Source: Watersipora subatra (taxonomy: Eukaryota; Bryozoa; Gymnolaemata; Cheilostomatida; Watersiporidae). Taken from it: a stretch of DNA of 64,000 bases. The stretch lies in NCBI RefSeq assembly GCF_963576615.1, contig NW_027045370.1, positions 1-64,000 of the forward strand, written 5' to 3'. The position numbers and the translations under genes are program-made. Shown in pieces: positions 1 to 12,300 of this stretch (position 1 is the stretch's first letter; each line of letters starts with the position of its first letter). The notes under the pieces were generated by a model, which was given only the letters and a program-made list of their open reading frames with translations, made no database searches and had not been told where the DNA came from.

Positions 1-2230
1 ATGCATATGTGTCTTCACAGTTGTTAGCATTCTTTTGGATGTGTGTCTGTCCGTGTCTGCATGACTGTCATCAGAATTATCATTATTTTTCTTAAAACTT
101 TGCTCCAAATGTTGCAGGTACGCCAAGGTGAATTTTGTTCATTAACAACAAGAATTTCAAAGTGTGTCAAGAGGTTACTATAATCTTCAAGGACGGCTTC
201 TCACTCGAAGGTTGAAGGTACAGTTGGAACTATCAAACTGTTCCTATTTTGGACCGTTATCAAGCTGTCACAGTGAACTCTCAAAAGAACATTTGGCGAT
301 TGATAAACGAATCAAATCCGATGCATTTAGTGGTACATACATGTATCTGGTTACATAAGCGCGTGTGTATGTGCATGCGTGTTGGTGAGAGTTTGGTGTG
401 TGCAAGTGTGTTTGCGCAAGACTGCGTGTGTGTGTGACTGTATGTGTGTGCGGCTATGCGTGCGTGCAAGTGTGTCTGTTTGATCGCCTGAGTGTGTTTC
501 TGTGTGGGTCTCTGCATGTGAGTTTGTGTATTTCTGTGCACAGCTGTGTCTGTACATCTTTGTATGTTTGTGTATCTGGGTTTGGGTGTGTTTGCACGCG
601 TGTGTGTGTGTCGCTGTCTGTGTCTGTGTGTATGTCTTTGCGCGTTCATGTCTGTGTCTGTTCTGAGCAAGTATATGAATGTATTTGTCCGTCTCTGTGT
701 CTGCGTGGCTATTATTAGAATTACCATCAATGTTCTGCAAACATTTTTTCAAATGGCGCAATATCGCGAGGTTTAATGTGGGGAACTTTATTCTATCACG
801 CCAAGCTGTTTTAATCTGTCAAGAAGTTACAGTGCACTTTATAAACAAGTTTTATACCTGAAAGTAAAACATACATTTAAAACCATTTAATGTGTGTTTG
901 CATACACGTATGTGTGCGTGTGTGTGTGTGCATGTGTGTATACATGTGTGTATCCATGTGTTTCTATGCGTGTGTGTGTGTGCGCCTGGATGTGTATGCG
1001 TTTTGTTTGTATGTGTGAACACCTATGCGTGTGTCTATGCAAGTCTGCGCACCTGTCCTCGTGCTATGTGTATGTGTCTTCGCAGTTGTTAGCAGGTTTT
1101 TGAATGTGTGTCTGTCTGTGTCTGGGTGACTGTCATCGGAATTATCATTATTTTTTTTCAAAATTTGCTCCAAATGTTGCAGGTACGCCAAGGTGAATTT
1201 TGTTCAATAACAACAAGATTTTCAAGTTTGTCAAGATGTTACCATAATCTTCAAGGACGGCCTTTCAACTCGAAGGTTGAAGGTACAGTTGGAACTATCA
1301 AACTGTCACTATTTGGGACCGTTATCAAGCTGCTACGGTGAACTATCAATAGAACATTTGGCGATTGATAAACGAATCAAATCCGATGCATTTAGTGGTA
1401 CATACATGTATCCTGTTACATAAGTGTGTTTGTTTGTGCATGCATGTTGGTGGGAGTTTGGTGTGTGCAAGCGTGTTTGCGCATGACTGTGTGTGCGTGA
1501 CCGTATGTGAGTCTGACTATGTGTGTGTGCAAGTGTGTGTCTGTTTAATCGCCCAAGTGTGTTTCTGTGTGTGTCTCTGCGTGTGAGCTTGTGTATTTCT
1601 GTGCACAGCTGTGTCTGTACATCTTTGTATGTTTGTGTATCTGAGTTTGGGTGTGCACGCGTGTGTGTGTGTCGCTGTCCGTGTCTGTATGTATGCCTTT
1701 GCACGTTTATGTCTGTGTCTGTTCTGAGCAAGTATATAAATGTATTTGTCCGTCTCTGTGTCTGCGTGACTATTATTAGAGTTACCATCAAAGCTCTGCA
1801 AACATTTTTCCAAATGCGGCAATTTCGCGAGATTTAATGTGGGGAACTTTATTCAATCACGCGAAGCTGTTTTAATCTGTCAAGAGGTTACCGTGCACTT
1901 TAAAAACAAGTTTTATACCCGCAAGTAAAAGATACATTTAACACTATTTAATGTGTGTTTGAATACCTGTGTGTGTGTGTGTGTGTGCGTGTGTGTATGC
2001 ATGTGCGTCCACGTGTGGGTGTGTGCGCGCTTGTATGTGTATGCGTTTTGTTTGTATGTGTGAACATGCATGTGTGTGTCTATGCAAGTCTGCGCATCTG
2101 TCCTCGTGCTATGTGTATGTGTCTTTGGAGTTGTTAGCATTCTTTTGGATGTGTGTCTGTCCGAGTCTGCGTGACTGTCATCGGAATTATCATTATTTTT
2201 CTTCAAACTTTGCTTCAAATGTTGTAGTGT
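1..2230. repeat. TG-rich tandem repeat, about 1.05-kb period
   Basis: The phrase beginning ATGTGTCTT and running into a GTTGTTAGCA block recurs near 8, 1072 and 2116, and the GTACGCCAAGGTGAATTTTG phrase near 118 and 1182. This makes two full units plus a partial third. Each unit contains long runs of TGTGTG with scattered CG. Both strands stay open for 70 to 150 codons only because the sequence is low in A on one strand, so no gene is called. It abuts the first KIF21 intron in the window and probably lies in that intron. Confidence 0.85.
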
Positions 2231-2275
2231 GCAAGTCTAGATTACTTTTATTGATCGCTTACTAGCATCATATTT

Positions 2276-2423
2276 TGACATATATAACAGCTGCTATAAC
2301 ATATATAACAGCTGCTATAACATATATAACAGCTGCTATAACATATATAACAACTGCTAATACATATATAACAACTGCTATAACATATATAACAACTGCT
2401 ATAACATATATGACAGCTGCTTT
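2276..2423. repeat. 21-bp minisatellite (block A)
   Basis: About seven copies of a 21-bp unit containing CAGCTGCTATA and ACATATATAA lie just upstream of KIF21 exon e1. A second array of the same unit is at 27028-27172. Confidence 0.9.
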
Positions 2424-2464
2424 CAGTTTAAAGATGCAACCGTTTAAAGGTCAAGGCCAAGATT

Positions 2465-2660
2465 ACCCGTATAGATACTATTCTACCCAGTATCTATACT
2501 AGGTAGAATAGCACCCATATAGATACCGGTACAATTCTACCCATATATGTATAGATACCGGTACTATTCTACCCATATACGTATATACACTGGTAACTAT
2601 TCTATCCATATACGTATATACACTGGTGCTATTCTACCCATATGAATACTGGTCGAAAGT
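2465..2660. repeat. ATTCTACCCATATA minisatellite (block A)
   Basis: Imperfect repeats of about 30 to 35 bp contain ATTCTACCCATATA and GTATATACACTGG. They are duplicated at 27252-27440 together with the neighbouring 21-bp array. Confidence 0.8.
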
Positions 2661-2733
2661 ATTGCTAAGACCTTCATATGCTCATCAGGACTTGATATAA
2701 TCAGCTGGTTTTTATCATTTCTAATTCTTGTAG

Positions 2734-2928
2734 AGTCTGACCATCTTCAAGAAGACCTGGCAGAGCTGACAGGAGAGATTTCACTTAAACAAAGAATGAT
2801 TGAAGAACTCGAAAGGAGCCAGCGACAACTGCAAACAATTCGTCAGCATTACGAGGATGAAATGCTCAACTTGCAGGACCAAATAATGGCTGTTGAACGA
2901 GAACGAGACCAGGTCCTAAGCAGCTTAG
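2734..2928 (+). CDS. KIF21: KIF21 exon e1, block A (coiled coil)
   Basis: The exon lies between a TTCTTGTAG acceptor and a G|GTAACC donor, entering in phase 1 and leaving in phase 1. It encodes SDHLQEDLAEL, EISLKQRMIEEL and ERERDQVLSSLG, a heptad-rich stretch matching the KIF21 stalk. The full exon occurs only here. A 63-bp stump of it is at 27521-27583. Confidence 0.85.
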
Positions 2929-5900
2929 GTAACCTCCTGTTATAGCTAGTATATGTTAGATCAGCTGTTATAGCTAGTATATGTTAGATCAGCTGTTAAT
3001 AGTTAATCAGCTAGCTCTTAACAAGTTATAAAGTTCAGTCCATACAGTGCTATGGCTTTGGTGTAATAATCTGTCATTTAGATAGTAATTGGTATGCGTT
3101 TGATAATCTTAACGTGTAGCTAGCTTTGCAACCAGCTAATTCGTAACCGGACAGCAGTTACCAGGATAGCAAATACAAATGAAATAAACTGTTATGTGAG
3201 TTCCGTTTTCAGGCAGCAAGAAGCAGCAGTCGGAGGAGCGGGTGCGCAAAGTTAAAATGGACTTTGAGAAACGGCTGGATACCATGCAACAGGAGCTCAA
3301 TAAGGTAAATACTGCCAAGAAGGAGCACGCCAAAATGATGAAGAACCAAGTTGTCTACGACCGGCGCATCAGGGACCTCAGTACTGAACTGAATGAGATG
3401 AAGAAGATAAAGGTAGGCTTGCTGACCGATACAAAAGCTGTGTTAGTTAATCCTACAAAGAGAGAAATCACCGCTATATTTATATCTGTGTTAGTTAATC
3501 CTACACAGAGAGATATCACCACTATATTTATATGTGTTAGTTAATCCTACACTCTGAGATATCACCACTATATTTATATCTGTGTTAGTTAATCCTACAC
3601 ACAGATATCACCACTATTTTTATATGTGCTAGTTAATCCTACACATAGAGATATCACCACTATATTTATATGTGCTAATTAATCCTACACAGAGATATCA
3701 CCACTATATTTATATGTGTTAGTTAATCCTACACAGAGAGATATCATGACTATATTTATATGTGCTAGTTAATCCTACACTGAGATATCACCACTATATT
3801 TATATGTGTTAGTTAATCCTACACAGAGAGATATCACCACTATATTTATATGTGCTAGTTAATCCTACACAGAGATATCACCACTATATTTATATGTGTT
3901 AGTTAATCCTACACAGAGATATCACCACTATATTTATAAGTGTTAGTTAATCCTACACAGAAAGATATCACCACTATATTTATATGTGCTAGTTAATCCT
4001 ACACAGGGTTATCACCACTATATTTATATGCGTTAGTTAATCCTACACAGAGATATCACCACTATATTTATACGTGTTAGTTAATCCTACACAGAGAGAC
4101 ATCACCACTATATTTATATATGTGTTAGTTAATCCTACACACAGAGATATCACCACTATATTTATATCTGTGTTAGTTAATCCTACACACAGATATCACT
4201 ACTATATTTATATGTGTTAGTTAATCCTACACAGAGAGATATCACCACTATATTTATATGTGTTAGTTAATCCTACACAAAGAGATAGCACCACTATATT
4301 TATATGTGCTAGTTAATCCTACACAGAGAGATATCACCACTATATTTATATATGTGCTAGTTAATCCTACACAGAGAGATATCACCACTATATTTATATG
4401 TGCTAGTTAATCCTACACAGAGAGATATCACCACTATATTTATATGTGCTAGTTAATCCTACACAGAGAGATATCACCACTATATTTATATATGTGTTAG
4501 TTAATCCTACACAGAGAGATATCACCACTATATTTATATGTGCTAGTTAATCCTACACAAAGAGATATCACCACTATATATATTTATGTCTTACTTAATC
4601 CTACACAGAGAGACATCACTACTATATTTATATCTGTGTTAGTCAGGGAAAAGTTTGAATGGGAAATAATTGTTTGGCGTATGAGTTTTTTGGGATCTTC
4701 GTAATGTGTTGACTATTGCACCACCACATGATCTTGGTTTTGGAGATCTCGACAACTATGGTGATGCTATTGCAGGTGCGACTGATGGCACAGATGAAGA
4801 CGGAGTCAGAGAAGAATAAGATTAGTGACCAACGAAAGAATAAGGAGCTGCTACAGCTGGAAAAAGAGACGCGGCAACGAGACAATCAGGTGCGCACGTT
4901 GGAGTTGCAAAACAGACAGGAAGATGCCATACTCAAGGTTGGTCTTTAACAACACTCAAATGTTGGTCTCTAAGTTTTCAAAGGGTGCCTTCATTATTTA
5001 CGGGACGAATATAACAGTCTACTGATGTTTTAATTAATTCTGTCGTAAAAAGTAGGTGGCTTGGGATAGCCATCGACATTTCATGTATCCTTGACATATA
5101 AATCATTTTTATTTTATCCTAGCCTTTGCATAAGTCAGCGTATTGTGTTGCCAGCGCAAGCACGAAGAGGTCAGTCAGTTGAGGAAAAGACAAAGAGACT
5201 CGTCCGCCTCTTCTAGGGTGATGGCCAAAAATAGGGCAAACCTCTCCCATAAAAATTCATCTGGCAAAACTTCATCGTGCTCTGCTTCTAGGCACAAGTC
5301 AGCAGCTCTTCTCTTCTCTCCCAAGGTAAATGTTTGCATCGTCTTTTTTAACCTCTTGGTCCTAATCAATCTGCCAAATTTGCTTCAGAATGATTTTCAT
5401 TTCTGGACAGTATTCTGGTAGCGAATATTAGTTACTGAAGAACAACTTATAGCTGGGCCATAGCACTAACCTGGTCGTAACTTATAGCTGAGATAAAACT
5501 AGACAATGTTAAATGAGCAATTGCAGAGTAGATAACTGCTTGTTGCTCAGACGGCGATTTACTATTTGCCTTTTGTTGATACGTCTAGCGCATGTTATCT
5601 CATGTCACCTCATGTTATCTCACGGCACCTCATGTTATCTCATGTCACCTCATGTTATCTCATGGCACCTCATGTTATCTCATGTCACCTCTTATATCAA
5701 AGTTTCTCACAACCTGTTGTTATAATCTCAACTTACTAGTGACTTTTTCTTCTGATTACAGCTAAACCTATAGTAATATAAAATAATCTGCCACTTAAAT
5801 TGGAAGAGTATTTTTTGTGTATGGCATGTTTCTTATATAAACACATTTTATGTTGTCTTGTCCTCTGTGCTAATGGACACTATGTTTTACTTGATTACTC

Positions 5901-6287
5901 TAACTCAGGTGGCGAAAAGCAAGTGGGACAAGCTTGAGCGGTACGTTACATCCGTTGTTGTGCGGAAACAGACAATCGCCAACATGGAAGCTGAGATGGA
6001 TCTTCACATTAGCAAGCGAGAACAGCTCAGCAAGAAGATAGATGCGTACAGTAAAAGGCTGGACACTGCCATTAGGAGAAATGAGGTCGGACACATGTAT
6101 AGTCATTACTCTTAGGCTCTTAAAACGGGCAAACTTCTTAGCTGACGCATGGCATAAACATCTGCTGCGACTACACAGATCGAGACTACTGAATAACTAG
6201 TTATGTTTTACAAGTATCAACCTAGGTCAAGTAAAGATCAAAACATCTATTGGATGTTGTCATTACCCTTATTGGAACATGATTGTA

Positions 6288-6328
<41 letters not shown>

Positions 6329-9300
6329 GATATGGGTAAACCATAGTTTATCATTGCACTAATGTTTGTACAGCTATTTACACTTGTGTTTTCTTAAGAA
6401 AAAGATCCATCAACTTATAATCTAAAATCGTCCAACTACAACTTGAAGTCAGGCTAATGAATTGTATCAAACTGCAAGTAAAACTTAGGTCTTTAAAATA
6501 TTTAATCTAACATATCCTGAAATGTTATGCAAGCAGTTCCAATTTACACCAGTGTTCATCACATATCTTTTACAGCAAGTAATAGCCTTTTTCATATATA
6601 AATACTTGTTGGTCATCGTTGTCACTAGTTCAAAGCAACTTTCAAATAAAATCGGTTTACTGTGAAAATGAACAAATTGGTGTCATGATTATGTTAATCA
6701 GGGATCAACACTTTTAACCAATCACAAATACATCAGTTTCTTCTATTACTACACAGCCATCAGGGGTGTGTGGTGTTTTTGCAAATAATAATTTTGCCAG
6801 CGTAAATAGCCAATGCCTTATTCCTTGTGTTTCTCTGATGTTTTCTGTTCTGTTGAACAGAAAACTCTCTACAGACTCTTATTTGATAATTGCTGGCATA
6901 GTCATTACATTGCATAGAGTAATCAGTAATGTCACGGTTACACTATATTGCGCTGCAATTTTGTTGATGATATGTTCAACTCATCTTCATAGCTGCTAAA
7001 GTCTGGTTTCCATATCGATTGCGAGACTCCGGCGGTAACTTGCGCAGCAAAACGCTTGCGACGTCAGGATCGGCAGCTTCTGTTCACATCTAAAGCTGCA
7101 TTGGTAAACATAATCGCATAATCACATAAAATGTTTGCTCGCCACGCCATTTTGATAATGGTGACCTTCACCTGTACAGTGCATTTCAGGAAGGTTTTGC
7201 TTGCGGCTATTTGCGAAATTTGAACAGCGCTAAACTCTTGTGTTGACAGCCGGCAACTACCGGTGGTACTCGGCGGTACCCGGCGTGTAGGCTCACATTT
7301 CACCGCCATAGCCTGCGGTGCTGTTGCCGGTGCTTTGCGGCATATATGAGAACCACGCGTAAGGTAGTTGTTGTGTAACTCCTATTCATTTGCAGACGAC
7401 TGTCGCCATGGACCGAGAAGATCAGCTGGAGACGATGAGCACCAATATGACATACATTCAGAGTAACGTTTCTGAGTGCCAAAACAATATCATGCAGATG
7501 GAAGAGGAGGCGAAGGTTTGTTCATTTGCTTTTGCTATGCGTCTGCTTAGGCTTGTAGTGACTACTGCTAGCATTTACTAACTTTGCATTGCTTCCTGTC
7601 TAAGCATTTACTAACCTCGCATTGCTTCCTGTCCAAGCATTTACTAACCTCGCATTGCTTCCTGTCTAAGCATTTACTAACCTCGCATTGCTTCCTGTCT
7701 AAGCATTTACTAACCTTGCATTGCTTCCTGTCTAAGCATTTACTAATCTCGCATTGCTTTCTGTCTAAGCATTTACTAACCTCGCATTGCTTCCTGTCTA
7801 AGCATTTACTAATCTCACATTGCTTTCTGTCTAAGCATTTAGTAATCTCGCATTGCTTCCTGTCTAAGCATTTACCTAATATATTTCATCAGTGTGTTGT
7901 ATGTTTAGTAATTATTCATTGCTTTATTTATCCTTTTTAATGTTACAGCGGGCTTAGCTAGCAATTCCCATTCATCGGCCCGTTCCCATAGATGGCTATA
8001 CTCGAATTTACGTAAGCGCATGTAAATCAGTAAAGTTATCTTCTACAGTTATGCAGCAACATTTGACTTTGTTAATTCAGAATCTATAATCTTTCACCTT
8101 TATTTGACATCCACAATGAGTTCATCTCCTATCGACTGGAAACATTTTCTCAATAATTCACTAGAAGCAGTTCATGTTATGTTTAAAACGCTGCCCCTCT
8201 AACAACCTTTAAACCTCATCGTACGACTTGCATGCCCTTTCATACCTATCTTGTCTCTCATATAAAATATTATTATAAGCCAAGATAATCTTTTCACCTG
8301 TCGTTATTCACTAGAAGAAATGACACTTTTATTCCTATATCAATAATTTTATTATGGCTCAAATTCTTCTCATAGATTCAAGAAACAGTTAACCTGTTAT
8401 ATATTCTTATAGAATGAACCCCTGCTGTTTTTTTCTTGAGTCCTTTTTCATTAGTTTTTATCAGTTAACAGTACGACAAAACAAGTTACATTTACATATT
8501 GCGATAGCTCTTTGGTTTGAGCATCAAATTTGGTCATTGCTTTTGCAATCACAACGCAACTCGAAGAACTGGTTGTTATATTGCTTGTAATGATGTCTCT
8601 GAACCATATTACAAAATGTGCTCATTACACATACTACCTTACTTGTTAGGATGAGACTAGCTTGACAAAAGCTTTGGATGTCTCCTCTGTTGATGAAAGC
8701 AAGTATCTGTTGGAGCACCTTCTCTCTCTCGCTCTCACTCAGGGCTTTGCTTGTACTCAGAAAGAATCTCAATTCAAGGAGTTGACTGCTCGCTACGATA
8801 AAATGCAGATGGATTCCAGGTTACGGGATCAGCTTTTAGACCAGGTTTTGCAGGATTCCGGGATAACTATACAGTCGCAACAAGAATGTAAGCCGGCCAA
8901 ATATTCTAAACACTCTACGTTTACTACCATAGTGTTAAGGATTATCAAAGAGAATGTGAAATGTCTTGCAGATGGTTGTAGTTATAAGCGGTGTTACCTT
9001 CTCTTGTGTTAAAATCTACCTGTAGTTATAAGCTGTGGTTCACCTTCTCTTGTGTTAAGATCTACCTGTAGTTATAAGCTGTGGTTCACCTTCTCTTGTG
9101 TTAAGATCTACCTGTAGTTATAAGCTGTGTTACCTTCTCTTGTGTTAAAATCTACCTGTAGTTATAAGCTGTGGTTCACCTTCTCTTGTGTTAAGATCTA
9201 CCTGTAGTTATAAGCTGTGGTACCTTCTCTTGTGTTAAGATCTACGTGTAGTTATAAGATGTGTTACCCTCTCTTGTGTTAAAATCTACCTGTAGTTATA

Positions 9301-12300
9301 AGCTGTGGTCCAACTTCTCTTGTGTTAAGATCTACCTGTAGTTATAAGCTGTGGTACCTTCTCTTGTGTTAAGATCTTCTCTTGTGTTAAGGTTAATGTG
9401 ATTGTTTCTATTTGCATCAGTTTACTGGACATTTAATCTTTTTCGAAATTTTTTTAAAGCACTAGTGCAATAAAATGACTATTAAAATACATGACTGCGG
9501 ACATTGCATTAATTCATGTTTGTGAATGCAAGTAAAATTTTATAGGGTGAGCTCCAGCAAATCTATCTATGACAGCTACAAGTTCACATACACAGTAAAT
9601 AGTATTTATAGTAAATAGCTACTATCAGTTTTAGTAGCTTTTAGCTCTCTGTATGACAGACCTTAACTCACTCTGTATGACAGGCCTTAACTCGCTCTGT
9701 ATGACAGGCCTTAACTCACTCTGTATGACCGGCCTTAACTTAAGGTCCGGCCACACGTAACGAATTATTCGTTCAATCTGACCGAATCCACGAATTTCAC
9801 AGAATTCACAGATCTATTCTGCCGAATATGATAGATTCGTCTGAGCTGTGCATGCACACCGAATTCGTTACCGAAACGCGTTTAATTGGCTAACCAATTT
9901 TTTTAGCGAGCACGATTCTATTAGCTTTGACAAGTGATATAGTCCAAGACACGTACGACGACCCACAATAAAAGTTTTACCGCGATATGACTTGATACAT
10001 ACGATGCAACTGCCTATATGCGCTATTGTTGGTTCTCTCTCGTTGGTTCACCATGACAGGAACTTCTCATCGTGTATCTAGAATTTTTTTTAGATGTTTT
10101 AGAAGCTATGAATTATTTCTTTTTCAAAAATAATAATTTCTTTTTATGCAGCAAAAGCTCCGTCGCAAAAACAGTCGCTATATCTAGCGCATATAGGCAG
10201 TTGCATCGTATGTATCAAGTCATATCGCGGTCATACTTTTATTGTGGGTCGTCGTACGTGTCTTGGACTATACCACTTGTCAAAGCTACTAGAACCGTGC
10301 TCGCTAAAAAAAATTGGTTAGCCAATTAAAAGCGTTTCGTTAACGAATTCGGTGTGCATGCACAGCTCAGACGAATCTATGATATTCGGCAGAATAAATC
10401 TGTGAATTCTGTGAAATTCGTGGATTCGGTCAGATTGAACGAATAATTCGTTACGTGTGGCCGGACCTTTACTCTGTATGACAGGCTTTAACTTACTCTG
10501 TATGACAGGCTTTAACTTGATGGCAAATGGCAGATGGCAAATTATGTCTCCTGCTGAAGCAACACCTTCTAGATTTAGTTGAAAGTAAAAAAAGATCAAC
10601 CTTCGAGTATCCAGAAATTTATTAAACAACCAAGATAAAATAGAAATGCTATCAGGGTAAGAAAGTGTGTGTTAAAACTCATTGACAATTTTGAAGTTTG
10701 CTTGAAATTGGGTATATATTTTTAAATCTTCAAATTTTCCTCCATTAATTCATAAAAATTTAAAACCCAAAACTGATGAAAAGAGAATTATTTGCTAATC
10801 AATAAAGGCATTATTTTGGGATTCGTCATGCTCAGTTTAAAAGCACAGGCTCATATGAGCATCTATTTATGCATTGCCGCATACTAGTGTCATGGTAGCA
10901 TACTTGTGTTATGGCAGCATACCTTTGTCATGGCAGCATACTAGTGTCATGGCAGCATACTAGTGTCATGGCAGCATACTAGTGTCATGGCAAATACGTG
11001 TGTCATGGCAGCATACTAGTGTCATCACAGCATATTTGTACCATTGTCGCATACTACTGTCACTAGCAGGAACTATTTTCATGACCAGGCATTTGCAGAT
11101 GTATAAAAAGAAATTGTGTGTTAATAAAAGGGTGACAATTCTGTAACTGGTATAGGCTTAAATTTTAGTATAAAAAAGTTCATGAAAGGGTCTCTCCAAA
11201 TTTAAATATTCCATTTCGCACTATGAGCTATAATGATTCTCTGGCTCTGCAGGCTGAATTTTATTCTGCTATTTTAATTTCAGCAGAGATAAATCACAGT
11301 TGACCACTTCTGAAATAAAAGACGTGCGGTTGACACCCCCATCCTCGCCATCGCTGAGCAGGAGACGCCAGCCACTCCAGGACTCTGACAGTACTAATGT
11401 ATTCATGAGGCTCACCAACACACAAACTGGCGGCACACAAATAAAAAGGCGCAGAGCTTTGGCATTGTCAGCAGCTGTGACAAAGTAATGAGGGCCAAAT
11501 TTTCAAGTTTAACCCGTTGAACTACTTACGTAATTGTCTTCATGTGTTGACTAACAAATTATGAGCTGGATTTGCATGTATGTGAGTCTATACAGCCTAA
11601 TACTAACTTACTGTGATACCTCCAACATCATTAAAATCATTCAAAAACAAATATCAACCGAGCATGGAAAAAACATTTCATAATCACGATGATGAACAGT
11701 CGCGTGTTTCTAGAGCATTGCTGACTGAGTACTGCTGCAAAAAGTCTCAGACTGAACAAACAGTTGCCCTAATGCCATTCCCCTAAAGATATACTATTCG
11801 GCTCACATTGGACTAAATAGGAATATTGCATCTCTTAGAAATTAGAAACTCAGGCTAGAATTAGTGTTGTTAGTCTCAAATAGCAAGAATTAACAAAGAG
11901 TGCGCACCAAATCGCAGAGTGGTTTGTTATAACAGATGCGTTTCACTGCCTTGAAGGGGCCAACTCAATTTTGGCGTTATCAGCTCTTAGATAAAAGCCC
12001 AATGCGTAAACCTTTTGAATGGCCCTACAATACGTTTTCTGTAGTCTATGATTTTTACCATGCGACAATGTATTGTAAACAACCTCGCTACATCATGTGT
12101 CTGGTACACTTGTCTATACACAATCTAGGCAACTAGTTGGGCAATTGACCTTATGACCTTGTGTATCTTGACTAGAGAGGTGATACTAGCCATGGCATCC
12201 TAGGAGTAACTTGTAACTAAGCAAGTGCTTACAAATGTTTGCTTTTCAAACAACACGAGTGATTAGCCAGATGAGCAAACAATAGGCATTCGTAGTCCAT

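Noticed and set aside
281-1837. Several 100 to 150-codon frames rich in Thr/His or Cys/Val
   Set aside because: They reflect TG/CA dinucleotide runs, overlap on both strands and are repeated with the 1.05-kb unit.
3441-4640. CRISPR-like regular repeats
   Set aside because: Units are directly contiguous and imperfect with no unique spacers, and the context is an animal intron.
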